Assembly: GCF_963528755.1 (NCBI RefSeq)
Contig: NZ_CAURXA010000004.1
Coordinates: 1-64,000, forward strand
Length of the DNA stretch: 64,000 nt
Direction of reading: 5' to 3'
Source: Selenomonas sp963528755
GTDB taxonomy: Bacteria; Bacillota; Negativicutes; Selenomonadales; Selenomonadaceae
Shown here: positions 15,381 through 23,340 of the stretch, in pieces
Layout of the letters: the number at the start of each line of letters is the position of its first letter
Position numbering within the stretch: the stretch's first letter is position 1
Notes under the pieces: model-generated
Database searches by the model: none
Told to the model about the DNA's origin: nothing
What the model saw: only the letters and a program-made list of their open reading frames with translations
Made by a program: the position numbers and the translations under genes

Positions 15381-16268
15381 TTACGATTCTTTGAAGTCAT
15401 CGACCTCGGTTGCATCATGCTCGGGCAGTTCTTCCAAGAGTAACGCCGCAGCGTCGACCCAGTCGCCCTCGAACGACTCGATCTTGCCGGCGTCGCAGAG
15501 CGCGGCGAGCTTCGGCTCGATCGGCAGGCGCGCGAGAAGCGGCAGGTAGTAGTCGCGGGCGATCTCCTCGATGTGGCTGTCGCCGAAGATCTTGTGCTCT
15601 GCCGAGCAGTTGGGGCACTTGAAGTACGCCATGTTCTCGATGATGCCGAGGATGGGGGCGTTCATCAGTCCGGCCATCTTGACCGCCTTTTCGACGATCA
15701 TGGAGACGAGCTCCTGCGGCGAGGTCACGACGATGATGCCGTCGATGGGCAGGGACTGCAGCACGGTCAGAGGAACGTCGCCCGTTCCCGGCGGCATGTC
15801 GACGAAGAGATAGTCCTCATTCTCCCAGACGACGTCCTGCCAGAACTGCTGCACGACGCCCGCGACGATGGGGCCGCGCCAGACAACGGGGTCGGACTCT
15901 TCCTTCAAGAGCAGGTTGATCGACATGATGTCGATGCCGCCCGCGCTCTTCAAGGGTCGGATGCCTGCAGCATCGGCGTTCGCCTTCTCTACTTCGCCCT
16001 TGACGCCGAAGACCTTCGGGATCGAAGGCCCCGTGATGTCGGCGTCGAGCACGCCGACGCGATGGCCGCGCCGCGCCATGGCGGTCGCGAGAAGCGAGGT
16101 GACGAGGGACTTGCCGACACCGCCCTTGCCGCTCATGACGGCGATGACGCGCTTGACATGGCTGTGTTCGTTCGGTGGTGTAAGAAGGCTCTGTGGCTCC
16201 TGCTGTGCGCCGCCGCAGCCGCCCGCCGAGGAACAGCTACTGCAGCCGCTGCTGCAATTTTCACTCAT
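15381..16268 (-). CDS. Mrp/NBP35-type P-loop ATPase, Fe-S cluster carrier
   Basis: A 295-residue protein. ATG 16268 has AAAGGAGAG upstream; the longer ORF start lacks support. The N-terminus is a cysteine-rich tail (MSENCSSGCSSCSSAGGCGG) suited to holding an Fe-S cluster. The P-loop domain follows: VMSGKGGVGKSLVTSLLA with the deviant Walker A of the MinD/Mrp family, DADITGPSIPKVFG, VDMPPGTGDVPLTV and the CPNC cluster motif at about residue 226. Mrp/ApbC proteins bind and deliver Fe-S clusters in the cytosol. It appears monocistronic on the minus strand. Confidence 0.9.
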   Translation of the reverse strand: MSENCSSGCSSCSSAGGCGGAQQEPQSLLTPPNEHSHVKRVIAVMSGKGGVGKSLVTSLLATAMARRGHRVGVLDADITGPSIPKVFGVKGEVEKANADAAGIRPLKSAGGIDIMSINLLLKEESDPVVWRGPIVAGVVQQFWQDVVWENEDYLFVDMPPGTGDVPLTVLQSLPIDGIIVVTSPQELVSMIVEKAVKMAGLMNAPILGIIENMAYFKCPNCSAEHKIFGDSHIEEIARDYYLPLLARLPIEPKLAALCDAGKIESFEGDWVDAAALLLEELPEHDATEVDDFKES

Positions 16269-16379
16269 GATGGATCTCTCCTTTGCTATACACATAATGG
16301 AAAATTTTTCTGAATGGATAGGGTATATTTATTATCTTACCCCTTTTTCTTGAATTGTCAATAGCCGCGCTGTGCTGTG

Positions 16380-16832
16380 TCATTCCAATGCACGAAGGAT
16401 GCGATAGAGCTGCTCCTTCAGCGCCTCGGCCTCTTCGAGGGTGAACAGTGTGCCTTTTTTATTGACGAGGCAGCCCATCGCATAGGGAATCTTTTCCGCC
16501 TCTTCGCGCAGGGCTTCCCCTTCCTTCGTGATCTCCACGACGACCACGCGCTCATCGTCCGCCTTGCGGCGGCGCTTCAGATACCCCATGCTTTCCAACT
16601 TCTTGAGCACGGGCGTCAAGGTGCCGGAGTCGAGGTACAGGCGCTTGCCGAGATCGTGCATGGTGACGGTGTGCTCTTCCCAGAGCACCATCATCGTGAC
16701 GTACTGTGCATAGGTCAGACCGATCCTTTTCAGAAAGGGATTGTAGGCGGCCACGATCTTGCGGCCTGTGGCGTAGAGTGGGAAACAAAACTGATTTTCC
16801 AGCAGAAGCGGATCGAATTTCTTTTTTGCCAT
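16380..16832 (-). CDS. MarR-family regulator, OhrR-like
   Basis: A 150-residue winged-helix protein. ATG 16832 has a GGAG site 9 nt upstream; the ORF extends 5 codons further. LLLENQFCFPLYATGRKI near the N-terminus matches the OhrR subgroup, where that cysteine senses organic peroxides. The DNA-binding part includes YLDSGTLTPVLKKLESMGYLKRRR and the wing DDERVVVVEITKEG. It would repress its target until the cysteine is oxidised. No ohr gene is adjacent, so the target may be itself or a gene outside the window. An AT-rich promoter region lies upstream (16850-17000). Confidence 0.85.
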   Translation of the reverse strand: MAKKKFDPLLLENQFCFPLYATGRKIVAAYNPFLKRIGLTYAQYVTMMVLWEEHTVTMHDLGKRLYLDSGTLTPVLKKLESMGYLKRRRKADDERVVVVEITKEGEALREEAEKIPYAMGCLVNKKGTLFTLEEAEALKEQLYRILRALE

Positions 16833-16959
16833 TGACAACATCTCCATAGAATGATTCTTGTTTCAGTGCTTTTTCGATATTTTATCAGATAAATAAAATA
16901 CAAGCAAACGAAATGTAGAAAAATAAAATATGAAAAAATGATATTTTATAAAATTACAT

Positions 16960-16987
16960 TTGACAAAATATATTTTACGTGTATAAT
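16960..16987 (+). promoter_or_regulatory. Strong promoter of the small ORF at 17125
   Basis: TTGACA (16960-16965), 16-bp spacer, TATAAT (16982-16987). The transcript leader carries AAGCAGCT...AGCTGCTT arms around 16996-17036. Confidence 0.85.
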
Positions 16988-17124
16988 AAAACATGTAAGC
17001 AGCTTCTCCCGAACGCGAAGAGGAAAAGAGCTGCTTATATGGATGAAGAGAAAATTCCGTGCTTCGGACATTTGATTTGAAGTATTGCATGATTTATTTG
17101 GATGAAAACAGGAGGTTATTCATT

Positions 17125-17208
17125 ATGAGCACCATCGTTTTGGCAGTATCGGCCCTTGTATGCGCTACGGTATTTCGGCTTCTCGGCGAAGAAGTGCAGA
17201 AGGGATAA
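17125..17208 (+). CDS. Very small hydrophobic protein, 27 residues
   Basis: ATG 17125 with an excellent ribosome site (CAGGAGG, 9 nt upstream) opens a 27-codon ORF: MSTIVLAVSALVCATVF then RLLGEEVQKG and a stop. The first 17 residues form a short membrane-type helix with one cysteine, and the tail is charged. It has its own consensus promoter (16960-16987), a structured leader of about 130 nt and a terminator (17265-17306). It therefore looks like a self-contained gene for a small membrane protein or a small RNA with a coding portion. Function unknown. Confidence 0.65.
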   Translation: MSTIVLAVSALVCATVFRLLGEEVQKG

Positions 17209-17264
17209 GGCGACGCATCCTGCATACCACATAATCACATAAAGCAAAACGCCGCAAGGCACTC

Positions 17265-17306
17265 AAACAGCATGTGTTTCCGATGGGAGCGCATGCTGTT
17301 TTTTTT
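17265..17306 (+). terminator. Terminator of the small ORF transcript
   Basis: AAACAGCATG and CATGCTGTTT arms enclose a 17-nt loop, followed by a run of eight T. Confidence 0.85.
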
Positions 17307-17371
17307 AGGAAGCTTTGACGAATTGCTTTATAGATGAATCTTATCACAAAACCTTCATATATAAATAAAAT

Positions 17372-17417
17372 AATGATACTCTATCTCATTTACAACCTTC
17401 GAGGAACGTGCTATACT
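17372..17417 (+). promoter_or_regulatory. Promoter and candidate metalloregulator operator of the Mn/Zn operon
   Basis: TTTACA (17389-17394), 17-bp spacer, TATACT (17412-17417). Overlapping the -35 is an imperfect inverted repeat AATGATACTCTATCTCATT (17372-17390), of a form used by Fur/Zur/MntR-type repressors. Which regulator binds is not known. Confidence 0.65.
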
Positions 17418-17450
17418 ACATGCTAAGAAAATCTCGAAAGAAGGTGCAAT

Positions 17451-18407
17451 ATGAATTTTTTGAAGAGGATGCTTCGTGGGAACGGCAAGGGGCTGTTTCT
17501 GCTGGCTCTGTGCCTCGTGGCGGCGCTTCTGACGGCGGGCTGCGGCGGTGCAGCGGGGGATGCGCCCTCGGGCAAGAAGAAGGTCACGGTGACGACGTCG
17601 TTTCTCGCCGACATGACGAAGGAGCTGGCGGGCGACTACGTCGATATTGACCTCGTCATTCCGGCAGGCGAAGACCCGCATCTTTACGTCGCACAGCCGG
17701 CAGACCTCAAAAAGCTCAAGGATGCCGATCTCGTGCTTTACCACGGGCTGCATTTCGAGGGCAAGATGGTCGAAATCCTTGAAAAGCGCGGTACGGCGGT
17801 GACGGCGGACTTCCCGGCGGACGCTGTACTGCGCATGGAAGAGGACGGCGAGAGCGTCGTCGATCCGCACTTCTGGTTCAGCATTGCGCTCTACAAGAAG
17901 GCGACGGAGAAGGCGGCGGATAGTCTCTCCAAGCTCGTGCCCGAGCATGAGAAGGAGATTCGGGCGAACTCGGCTGCATACCTCGCCAAGCTCGATGCGC
18001 TCGACGCCGAGGTCAAGGAGAAGATTGCGTCCATTCCCGAGGGCAAGCGAAACCTCGTCACGCCGCACGACGCTTTCAACTATTTCTCCAAGAGCTACGG
18101 CATGACGGTCGTCGCGCCGCAGGGCGTGAGCACGAATTCTGAGGTGGCGAATGCTGACATTGAAAAGACCGCAGACTTCATCGTCGAGCACAAGGTCAAG
18201 GCGGTCTTCGCCGAGAGTACGACGAATCCCGAGCGCATGAAGAAGCTGCAGGAAATCGTGCGGTCGAAGGGCTTCGATGTCGAGATCGTCGGCGGCGAGG
18301 GGAATGAACTGTTTTCCGATTCGCTCGCACCCGCAGGGCAGAAGGGAGATACGTTCATCGACATGTATCGGTTTGACGTCGATCTGATCGTCCGTCATCT
18401 GAAGTAA
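17451..18407 (+). CDS. Metal ABC transporter substrate-binding lipoprotein (Mn/Zn type)
   Basis: A 318-residue cluster A-I solute-binding protein. The signal peptide ends in a lipobox (LLTAGC, Cys31). Metal-ligand histidines are visible in AGEDPHLYVAQP and VDPHFWFS, with the later HDAFNYFSKSYG and ESTTNPERM segments typical of the TroA/ZnuA/PsaA group. There is no long His-rich loop, which slightly favours manganese or iron over zinc, though this is not decisive. It is the first gene of a four-gene operon. A terminator at 18421-18444 separates it from the ATPase gene, which would give more binding protein than membrane subunits. Confidence 0.92.
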   Translation: MNFLKRMLRGNGKGLFLLALCLVAALLTAGCGGAAGDAPSGKKKVTVTTSFLADMTKELAGDYVDIDLVIPAGEDPHLYVAQPADLKKLKDADLVLYHGLHFEGKMVEILEKRGTAVTADFPADAVLRMEEDGESVVDPHFWFSIALYKKATEKAADSLSKLVPEHEKEIRANSAAYLAKLDALDAEVKEKIASIPEGKRNLVTPHDAFNYFSKSYGMTVVAPQGVSTNSEVANADIEKTADFIVEHKVKAVFAESTTNPERMKKLQEIVRSKGFDVEIVGGEGNELFSDSLAPAGQKGDTFIDMYRFDVDLIVRHLK

Positions 18408-18420
18408 GGAAAAAGGGAAG

Positions 18421-18444
18421 AAGGGCGGGCGACCGCCCTTTTTT
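18421..18444 (+). terminator. Intra-operon terminator after the metal-binding lipoprotein
   Basis: AAGGGCGG, loop GCGA, CCGCCCTT then TTTTGC. It is probably partial, since the transporter genes continue downstream without an obvious new promoter. Confidence 0.75.
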
Positions 18445-18499
18445 GCTTTTTCCGTTCGATGCGGTCGAGTTGGCTGATTCTAGGGAAAGAAGGCGGAAT

Positions 18500-19222
18500 A
18501 TGGGAGAAAAGATGCTGCTTCATGTGGAGGATGTGACGATGGCGTACCGCGAGAGCGCGGTGCTCTGGGACATCGATCTCGATGTGCCGACGGGTGTACG
18601 ATGTGCGATCGTCGGGCCGAACGGCGCAGGAAAATCGACGCTCCTGAAGGGAGTCCTCGGTCTTGAGAAGCCCGTCGCGGGCTATGTGCGCCTTTGGGGC
18701 AAGACGATCGACGAGGTGCGCGAGCGCATCGCCTATGTGCCGCAGCGCGGCGCGGTCAACTGGGATTTCCCGACGACGGTGTTCGATGTCGTGCTCATGG
18801 GACGCTATGTGCATATCGGGCTCATGCGCCGCCCGGGCAGGGAGGATCGCGAGAGGGCGAGGGCGGCGCTCGCTGAGATGCAGCTTGAAAAGCTCGCCGA
18901 GCGCCAGATCTCGGAGCTTTCGGGCGGCCAGAAGCAGCGCGTCTTCATCGCGCGCGCACTCGCGCAGGAAAGCGACCTCTACATCATGGACGAGCCGCTG
19001 GCGGGCGTGGACGAGACGACGGAGCGCATCGTCATGGATAAGTTCGTCGCGCTGCAGAAGGCAAGGAAGACGGTGATCGCCGTGCATCACGATCTTTCGA
19101 CGCTCGACATGTACTTCGACTACCTCGTCGTTCTGAATCGTACGATCAAGGCGAGCGGCTACTTGAAGGATATGGACAAGGAAGCGGCGCTCGCGCTCGC
19201 CTTCCGTCCGAAGGAGCGTTGA
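18500..19222 (+). CDS. Metal ABC transporter ATP-binding protein
   Basis: A 240-residue ATPase. ATG 18500 (MGEKMLLHVEDVTMAYRES) follows an AAGGCGG site; the longer ORF start is not supported. It has Walker A GPNGAGKST, a Q-loop in YVPQRGAVNWDFP, the signature ELSGGQKQRV, Walker B LYIMDEPLAGVD and a switch histidine in AVHHDLST. The WDFP after the Q-loop is typical of Mn/Zn importers such as MntB, TroB and ZnuC. It couples ATP hydrolysis to metal import with the two permeases that follow. Confidence 0.94.
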   Translation: MGEKMLLHVEDVTMAYRESAVLWDIDLDVPTGVRCAIVGPNGAGKSTLLKGVLGLEKPVAGYVRLWGKTIDEVRERIAYVPQRGAVNWDFPTTVFDVVLMGRYVHIGLMRRPGREDRERARAALAEMQLEKLAERQISELSGGQKQRVFIARALAQESDLYIMDEPLAGVDETTERIVMDKFVALQKARKTVIAVHHDLSTLDMYFDYLVVLNRTIKASGYLKDMDKEAALALAFRPKER

Positions 19223-19224
19223 CG

Positions 19225-20094
19225 ATGGACATTCTGATGAACTACGCTTTCCAGATCATCGCCCTCGGCACGGCACTTCTCGCGGCGGTCGCGGCGCCCG
19301 TCGGCGCTCTGAGCGTCTACAAGGGGCAGAGCCTCATCGGCGACGCCATCGGACATGCGACGTTTCCGGGCGTCGTCCTCGCCTTCATGGCGTTTTCGAC
19401 GCGAAGCCCCGCCGTGCTGCTCGTCGGCGCAATGGCGGCGGCCGCCGTCACCTTTTTCGCCATTCAGGCGGCGCACGAGAACACGCGCGTCGGACTCAAT
19501 GCCAACCTCGCCGTATTCCTCTCGGGCTTCTTCGGCCTCGGCATGGTCTTGAAGAGCTTCATTCAGGGGAACGAAGCTTATCGCGGCGCGTCACAGGCGG
19601 GGCTTGAGACGTACATTTTCGGGCAGGCGGCGTACATGCTCGAAGCCGATGTGAAGCTCATCGCCTTCGTCGCTGCGCTCTGCGCGGCGCTGCTCTTCGC
19701 GTTCTACAAGGAGCTGAAGGTCTTCGTCTTCGATGCCGAGTATGCGCGTGCCGTGGGGCTTCCCGTGCGCCTGCTGCAAGTCCTGCTGCCCTTTTTGACG
19801 ATCGCCGTCATCGGCATCGGCATCAAGGCGGTCGGCGCGATTCTCATCAGCTCCTTCCTCATCATCCCGTGCGTCGCGGCGAGCCAGTGGTCGGACGATT
19901 TTGCGCACGTGCTCTTCCTGAGCGCCGTCTTCGGCGTCGTCGCAGCTCTCGCAGGCACCTATGTGAGCACGCTGGAGCAGGGCATGTCGACGGGGCCGAG
20001 CATCATTTTGGCAGCCTCTGCCATCGCCTTTTTGTCCATGTTCTTCGGCAAGCGGGGTGCGTTCAGAAAGCGCGGAAGGAGGGAAGAGGCATGA
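19225..20094 (+). CDS. Metal ABC transporter permease 1
   Basis: A 289-residue membrane protein of the ABC-3 permease family with about eight or nine hydrophobic segments. ATG 19225 has AAGGAG about 9 nt upstream. Recognisable stretches are SLIGDAIGHATFPGVVLAF near the N-terminus and AVGAILISSFLIIP in the C-terminal half, the expected coupling and gating regions. The C-terminus ends in a basic tail (KRGAFRKRGRREEA) and overlaps the next permease (ATGA). It forms the inner-membrane channel with its partner. Confidence 0.93.
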   Translation: MDILMNYAFQIIALGTALLAAVAAPVGALSVYKGQSLIGDAIGHATFPGVVLAFMAFSTRSPAVLLVGAMAAAAVTFFAIQAAHENTRVGLNANLAVFLSGFFGLGMVLKSFIQGNEAYRGASQAGLETYIFGQAAYMLEADVKLIAFVAALCAALLFAFYKELKVFVFDAEYARAVGLPVRLLQVLLPFLTIAVIGIGIKAVGAILISSFLIIPCVAASQWSDDFAHVLFLSAVFGVVAALAGTYVSTLEQGMSTGPSIILAASAIAFLSMFFGKRGAFRKRGRREEA

Positions 20095-21191
20095 CCGATT
20101 CTTTCGTCGTGCTCGCCCTGACGGCGGCGGCGTGCGCCCTGCCCGGCGTGTTCCTGCTCCTGCGCAATCTCTCGATGATGGCAGATGCGATCAGTCACAC
20201 GGTGCTCCTCGGCATCGTGCTCGCGTTCTTCCTCGTGCGCGACCTCTCGTCACCGTGGCTGCTTTTCGGTGCGGCGCTCATGGGCGTCGTGACCGTGCTG
20301 CTCGTCGAGCTTCTGGGAAAGACGAAGACGACGAAGAGCGACGACGCGATCGGCATCGTCTTTCCCGTGCTCTTCTCGCTCGCCGTCATCCTCATCAGCA
20401 AGTATGCGGGCAACGTGCACCTCGACACTGACATGGTGCTGATGGGCGAGGTCGTCTATGCGGGACTCGATACGGTGACGCTTTTCGGGCACGAGATTGC
20501 ATCCTCCACCGTCAAGATGGGCGCGATCTTCCTCGTCAATGCGGCGTTCATCACGCTCTTTTACAAGGAACTCAAGCTCTCGACCTTTGACGAGGAGAAC
20601 GCGCGTCTCATCGGCATGGCGACGGGCGCGATCTTCTACGCGCTCATGACGCTGATTTCCCTGACGACGGTCGCGGCATTCGACGCCGTCGGCTCGATCC
20701 TCGTCATTTCGTTCTTCATCGCGCCCGCGGCGGCGGCGCTTCTCTTCACGAAGCGCCTGCATCACGCGCTCTTTCTCGCCGTGTTCTTCGGTGTCCTCGG
20801 CAGCGCCATCGGCTACGGCCTCGCGCTTCACTTCAACGCTTCGATGGCGGGCATGTGCGCTCTCGTCAACATGCTCATCTACGTCGTCGCCGTCTTCGTC
20901 TATCCGAAGGGCGTCATCACGCGGCGTTTGAAGCGCATGCGGCGCAAGGCGCGGCTCAAGGAGGAGCTTTTGATCATCCACCTCGGCACGCATACCGCCG
21001 AGAACCTTTACAGCGAGGAAAACGCTGTGCGCGACATCGCCGAGCACCTGCGCTGGAGCGAAAGGGAGATGCGGCGCGTCAGCGAGAGATTGAAGGAAGC
21101 CGGCATCGTGCGCCGTTCGGGCGGTTACTACCTGCTGACGGAGAAGGGGGAGGAGTGCTATCGTGCGCTTTGCGAGGAGTATGTGATCTGA
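20091..21191 (+). CDS. Metal ABC transporter permease 2 fused to a winged-helix domain
   Basis: A 366-residue protein. Residues 1-285 form an ABC-3 permease (LLRNLSMMADAISHTVLLG, FDAVGSILVISFFIAPAAA). After a basic linker (RRLKRMRRKARLKEE) residues about 290-366 form a cytosolic winged helix resembling DtxR/FeoA-type regulators: IAEHLRWSEREMRRVSERL, then AGIVRRSGGYYLLTEKGEE. Most permeases of this family end near residue 290. The extra domain might sense metal or bind DNA or RNA while membrane-tethered, or simply regulate the channel. It is the last gene of the operon and overlaps the previous gene by 4 nt. Confidence 0.9.
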   Translation: MTDSFVVLALTAAACALPGVFLLLRNLSMMADAISHTVLLGIVLAFFLVRDLSSPWLLFGAALMGVVTVLLVELLGKTKTTKSDDAIGIVFPVLFSLAVILISKYAGNVHLDTDMVLMGEVVYAGLDTVTLFGHEIASSTVKMGAIFLVNAAFITLFYKELKLSTFDEENARLIGMATGAIFYALMTLISLTTVAAFDAVGSILVISFFIAPAAAALLFTKRLHHALFLAVFFGVLGSAIGYGLALHFNASMAGMCALVNMLIYVVAVFVYPKGVITRRLKRMRRKARLKEELLIIHLGTHTAENLYSEENAVRDIAEHLRWSEREMRRVSERLKEAGIVRRSGGYYLLTEKGEECYRALCEEYVI

Positions 21192-21198
21192 GGAGGAG

Positions 21199-21227
21199 TT
21201 GCAAATTCATATCATTTGTACTATAAT
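21199..21227 (+). promoter_or_regulatory. Promoter of the DUF4198 gene
   Basis: TTGCAA (21199-21204), 17-bp spacer, TATAAT (21222-21227). A small hairpin GGAACA/TGTTCC follows in the leader at 21239-21254. Confidence 0.75.
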
Positions 21228-21287
21228 GTAAAGGTATGGAACAAATGTGTTCCGCAGAGTGAATTGTTCTCGATGGGAGGATGAAGA

Positions 21288-22010
21288 ATGAAGAAGAAGC
21301 TTTTGGCAGCGGCGCTTGGCGCATTTGTAGGACTTGGTATGTATGCGGCGCCGACGGATGCGCACGGCGTGTTCTATGCGAACCGCCTCGATCAGAAGGC
21401 GCTCGTGCTCGGTGAAGGTCCGTTGGACAACGCTTACGATCCCGCATGCGTGCAGCGCATCGACGCCTACGATGTGAACTTCGAGCCGACGACGGTCGAG
21501 CGCGTCGATGCGGGCAACCATGTGACGATCGTGCCGGGCGACGACCTCGGCGTGACGGCGACCTTCTTCGACTATGGCTACTTCGCCAAGACGACGGACG
21601 GCCAGGTCATTCCGACGCGCGACTACGCGAGCGTTGAAAATCTCAAGGCAGTGACGTACGCGCGCAAGTACAATGTGCATTACTGGAATGCGGCTGTGAA
21701 GCCGGGCGGGCTCTACAATGTGCCGATCCAGATCGTTCCCGCAGTCAATCCCCTGACGCTTCGCCGTGGCGACGCGCTGCGCCTGCGCATCTACAAGGAT
21801 GGCCAGCCGTATGCGAATGCGCCCGTTATCGCTGACGTTCTTGGCGATCTCACGACGGAAACGAACGCGGATGCGAACGGCTACATCACCGTGCGTGTGG
21901 CGAACAACGGCCTCAACGTCATCGGCGTCGAAGTCGCCTTCCCGACGGACGATCCGATCGTGACGGAGAAGATCTTCAGCTCGCTTTCGTTCATCATTCC
22001 GGCCGAGTAA
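21288..22010 (+). CDS. Periplasmic DUF4198-like protein
   Basis: A 240-residue exported protein with a clear signal peptide (MKKKLLAAALGAFVGLGMYA, cleaved near PTDA-HG). The mature protein starts with His-Gly and looks like an all-beta, carboxypeptidase-regulatory-like fold (ADVLGDLTTETNADANGYIT), as in the DUF4198 family, which includes proteins tied to nickel and other metal uptake. It has its own promoter and a terminator. Its position between a Mn/Zn importer and the iron operon suggests a metal-related periplasmic role (inference). Confidence 0.75.
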   Translation: MKKKLLAAALGAFVGLGMYAAPTDAHGVFYANRLDQKALVLGEGPLDNAYDPACVQRIDAYDVNFEPTTVERVDAGNHVTIVPGDDLGVTATFFDYGYFAKTTDGQVIPTRDYASVENLKAVTYARKYNVHYWNAAVKPGGLYNVPIQIVPAVNPLTLRRGDALRLRIYKDGQPYANAPVIADVLGDLTTETNADANGYITVRVANNGLNVIGVEVAFPTDDPIVTEKIFSSLSFIIPAE

Positions 22011-22054
22011 GAGCGGCTTCGCTTCGTAGAAATATGAAAATATGCGCTTAGGCG

Positions 22055-22097
22055 CATCAAAAACACCGCAGGCATTGTGCTTGCGGTGTTTTTGATG
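22055..22097. terminator. Bidirectional terminator after the DUF4198 gene
   Basis: A 16-bp perfect stem (CATCAAAAACACCGCA with TGCGGTGTTTTTGATG) with an 11-nt loop. Confidence 0.92.
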
Positions 22098-22187
22098 TTG
22101 CGGCGTTTTCAGATGTCGACGCTGCATTCCTTACGGATAGCATGCACCTGCTGCATATAAGGTCAAATAAAAGTGAATCTTTCTTCA

Positions 22188-22241
22188 AAAATGAACAAAT
22201 TTCATTTTCAGATTGAATTTTAACGATGTATGTGCTATACT
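22188..22241 (+). promoter_or_regulatory. Promoter and candidate operator of the iron uptake operon
   Basis: TTGAAT (22213-22218), 17-bp spacer, TATACT (22236-22241). Just upstream is the inverted repeat AAAATGAA-N5-TTCATTTT (22188-22208), and downstream is ACCGCTATCAGCGGT (22261-22275). The first resembles an iron-type (Fur) operator in layout; no binding evidence is available. Confidence 0.65.
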
Positions 22242-22309
22242 CACAAATGTGATAGGAATAACCGCTATCAGCGGTGTTCAGATAGAAAATCATTGAAGGA
22301 GATGTTCTC

Positions 22310-22936
22310 GTGGAAAATACGTGGGAGTTGTTTCAAAAGGGCGGCCCTGTCATGTACGTCCTCTTGGTGTGTTCGATCGTTGTTGCGGTCATTGCCATCG
22401 AGCGGTTCCGCTTCTACCGTCAGGCGGGCAGGGGCGCGAGCGATTTCGTCGCGAAGCTGCCGGCTTTCCTGAAGGAGCACGATTTGAAGCAGGCAGCGGA
22501 GCTTTGCCGGACGGAGAACACGGCGCCCGCGTACATCGCCGAAATCGGCGTGCGTGCGGCGGCGGCGGGCGATGACTTGACGCTCGCGCTCGACACGGCG
22601 TACGCCGATATGGCGATGCGCCTGAGGGAGAGGCTCAACTACTTGTCGATGATCGTGACGATGGCACCGCTCCTGGGGCTTCTCGGTACGATTTCGGGTA
22701 TGATTGAGTCGTTCAGCATCTTCAGCGTGCGTGCGGGCGAGCCGCTTGCCATCACGGGCGGCATCGGCGAGGCGCTGATCGCGACGGCGACGGGGCTTTG
22801 CGTGGCGATTTTTTCGCTGATCGTGCATACGTACTTCGTGCAGAAGCTTGACGAGATGCTCGCCATGCTCGACAAGGCGGCCGCCGCTGTGCGGAACGCG
22901 TTGAAGAAGACGGGGGAGGATGGCCATGCGGCGTGA
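22310..22936 (+). CDS. exbB: ExbB/TolQ-type proton channel protein
   Basis: A 208-residue inner-membrane protein started by GTG with AAGGAGATG upstream. It has three hydrophobic segments: one near residues 12-30, and a pair in the C-terminal half around MIVTMAPLLGLLGTISGMIE and ALIATATGLCVAIFSLIVH. The TMAPLLGLLGTISGMI stretch is the family signature. With ExbD it forms the proton-driven motor that energises TonB. It is the first gene of the iron operon and overlaps exbD by 11 nt. Confidence 0.94.
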   Translation: MENTWELFQKGGPVMYVLLVCSIVVAVIAIERFRFYRQAGRGASDFVAKLPAFLKEHDLKQAAELCRTENTAPAYIAEIGVRAAAAGDDLTLALDTAYADMAMRLRERLNYLSMIVTMAPLLGLLGTISGMIESFSIFSVRAGEPLAITGGIGEALIATATGLCVAIFSLIVHTYFVQKLDEMLAMLDKAAAAVRNALKKTGEDGHAA

Positions 22937-23339
22937 TTTTCGTATTACGAAAGAACCGCTCGTCATGATCATCCCGATGATCGACATCATGCTTTTTTTG
23001 CTCGTGTTCTTCATGATCAGCACGATCTACATGGTGCAGACGAACACGGTGCAGGTCGCTCTGCCGCAGGCGGCTGCGGGAAAGATGGAGACGCGCCCGA
23101 ACATCGTGCCGATCACGGTGACGGATAAGGGCGATGTGCTCTATGACAAGGACGAACTGCCGAATGAAGACCTTGCGGACAAGATGAAGGCTTCCTTGGC
23201 GAGTGATCCCGATACGGTGTTCGTGTTGCGCGGCGACAAGAAGGCCGACTATGAAGCCGTCGTGCGCGTCTTGGACCTCCTCAAGCGCTCGGGCGCGAAG
23301 CACGTCTCCATCGCGACGGAGACAGCGGGGAGGCAGTGA
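22926..23339 (+). CDS. exbD: ExbD/TolR-type biopolymer transport protein
   Basis: A 137-residue protein. ATG 22926 is chosen with GGAGGA 5 nt upstream. One transmembrane helix (PMIDIMLFLLVFFMISTIYM) contains the essential membrane aspartate in MIDIML, followed by a periplasmic domain with the usual VVRVLDLLKRSG near the end. It couples proton flow to TonB motion together with ExbB. The next gene starts right after its stop. Confidence 0.94.
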   Translation: MRRDFRITKEPLVMIIPMIDIMLFLLVFFMISTIYMVQTNTVQVALPQAAAGKMETRPNIVPITVTDKGDVLYDKDELPNEDLADKMKASLASDPDTVFVLRGDKKADYEAVVRVLDLLKRSGAKHVSIATETAGRQ

Positions 23340-23340
23340 G

